This document shows positions 4,767-5,224 of a stretch of 5,224 nucleotides of DNA, piece after piece (position 1 is the first letter of the stretch; each line of letters opens with the position of its first letter). This DNA is from CAYSHJ01 sp964589725 (GTDB lineage Bacteria; Planctomycetota; Planctomycetia; Planctomycetales; Planctomycetaceae): the NCBI GenBank assembly GCA_964589725.1, contig CAZPUJ010000280.1, positions 1 to 5,224 on the forward strand. The letters run 5' to 3'. Under the pieces are notes generated by a model. It was not told the DNA's origin, did not search any database, and was given only the letters and a program-made list of their open reading frames with translations. The position numbers and the translations under genes are program-made.

Positions 4767-5022
4767 GGCACGATTCCGACGAGCGACTCTTTGCGAACGC
4801 CGTTCCGAGGCGGTGGAAGTTGCTGAAGTTTTTTGGGAGCGCCTCTCACCGACCAGTGCCAACGCGATTGTCGCGTCTAGCAAATCGGGAAACTGTTCAT
4901 GTGGGTGGCAGTCGCGAGGCCGTTAATCTCAGGCGGTGCGCGTCCTCGCACATCACGAGTGGGCGGTTTCCGACAGACCCGCACACGGCAATACGGCGTC
5001 CTCACCATCCGAATACTCGGCT

Positions 5023-5050
5023 CGGATCGGCCAGCAAGATGGCTGATCCG
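5023..5050 (-). terminator. Hairpin 16 bases after the ATPase stop, possible terminator
   Basis: On the plus strand CGGATC-G-GCCA (5023-5033) and TGGC-T-GATCCG (5040-5050) pair as 11 bp including one G-T wobble, with a 6-base loop. On the minus strand the wobble becomes an A-C mismatch, leaving 6 + 4 bp. It begins 15 bases after the stop codon of the upstream minus-strand gene, the expected site for a terminator, but no T run follows. It may instead protect the mRNA 3' end. Confidence 0.45.
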
Positions 5051-5065
5051 CCCGACGACCAAATC

Positions 5066-5224
5066 TCATTGGTCGCAGAGGTCACGGGATTGCTCTTCGA
5101 CGGGTCCATCAGTGTTGGATTCGCGAACGGCTGTGCTTCGCCGAACGCACCACTTGCGAAGCTCCTCCGCAGCCAGCATCGCCACGGCAAACGGAACCGC
5201 AAACAGCCACACATGCCACGAGAT
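5066..5224 (-). CDS. C-terminal end of a P-type cation-transporting ATPase (5' part outside the window)
   Basis: An open minus-strand frame enters from the right edge and gives 52 residues to TGA (5068-5066). It begins ISWHVWLFAVPFAVAMLAAE, a single transmembrane helix, followed directly by ELRKWCVRR and a polar tail. A last hydrophobic helix ending in EELRKW is typical of the C-terminus of P2-type Ca2+/cation ATPases, which pump ions across the inner membrane using ATP. Only this helix is visible; the phosphorylation and ATP-binding domains lie outside, so the assignment rests on a short stretch. It precedes the usp-hemerythrin-usp operon on the same strand but is separated by 376 bases and a hairpin. 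It lacks a start in the window, so a search for complete ORFs would miss it. Confidence 0.6.
   Translation of the reverse strand: MSWHVWLFAVPFAVAMLAAEELRKWCVRRSTAVRESNTDGPVEEQSRDLCDQ

Larger units (their letters stand above)
4702..5065. other. Intergenic region between the ATPase end and the usp operon
   Basis: I find no convincing gene in these 364 bases on either strand. It should hold the promoter of the usp-hemerythrin-usp operon near its left end, but I see no clear -35/-10 pair; an AT-rich TTTTAAAGAT lies just before the ribosome binding site. It contains the inverted repeat at 4750-4766 and the hairpin at 5023-5050, listed separately. Confidence 0.5.

Noticed and set aside
4483..4926. 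Plus-strand 147-codon ORF opposite the leading usp gene
   Set aside because: Most of it lies antisense to usp. The part beyond has no ribosome binding site or recognisable sequence.

Overview
The window looks like accessory or housekeeping-stress DNA from a Gram-negative-type bacterium with moderately high GC. It uses GTG as well as ATG starts and strong AGGAGG-type ribosome binding sites. The gene mix is a short RRM RNA-binding protein with a glycine tail, paired universal stress proteins, a hemerythrin-like protein, a small cupin and a glycine-pentad repeat protein. That mix is most familiar from Planctomycetes, so a planctomycete is my best guess. No rRNA or other taxonomic marker is present to prove it.

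Layout. Positions 2-118 hold the last 38 codons of an unrecognised plus-strand gene. A 209-base leader follows, then an intact RRM-domain gene (328-630) closed by a textbook intrinsic terminator (661-695). From about 676 to 2590 the DNA is mostly wreckage. On the minus strand there is a possible coiled-coil remnant, a truncated pcm (protein-L-isoaspartate methyltransferase) and a small two-helix membrane ORF that changes frame at a T5G4 tract. An apparently intact small cupin lies on the plus strand. It is followed by a frame-broken minus-strand ORF and the N-terminal stub of a cyclopropane-fatty-acid synthase (cfa), frameshifted at a GGCT repeat. Next is an intact plus-strand gene (2746-3192) for a protein with a glycine or alanine every fifth residue. 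It converges on the next operon across a perfect 25-bp tandem duplication.

The right third is in good repair. A minus-strand operon reads usp (4689) -> hemerythrin-like (4166) -> usp (3688), each gene with a clear Shine-Dalgarno sequence. Upstream of it is the C-terminal end of a gene I read as a P-type cation-transporting ATPase (5066-5224, running off the window). Usp proteins, a hemerythrin-like protein and a cation ATPase together recall hypoxia/dormancy gene sets such as the mycobacterial DosR regulon. The broken pcm and cfa would fit the same stress theme. This suggests a stress island whose left half is decaying while the usp-hemerythrin-usp operon is kept. That functional reading is inference; the gene identities rest on motifs visible in the sequence.
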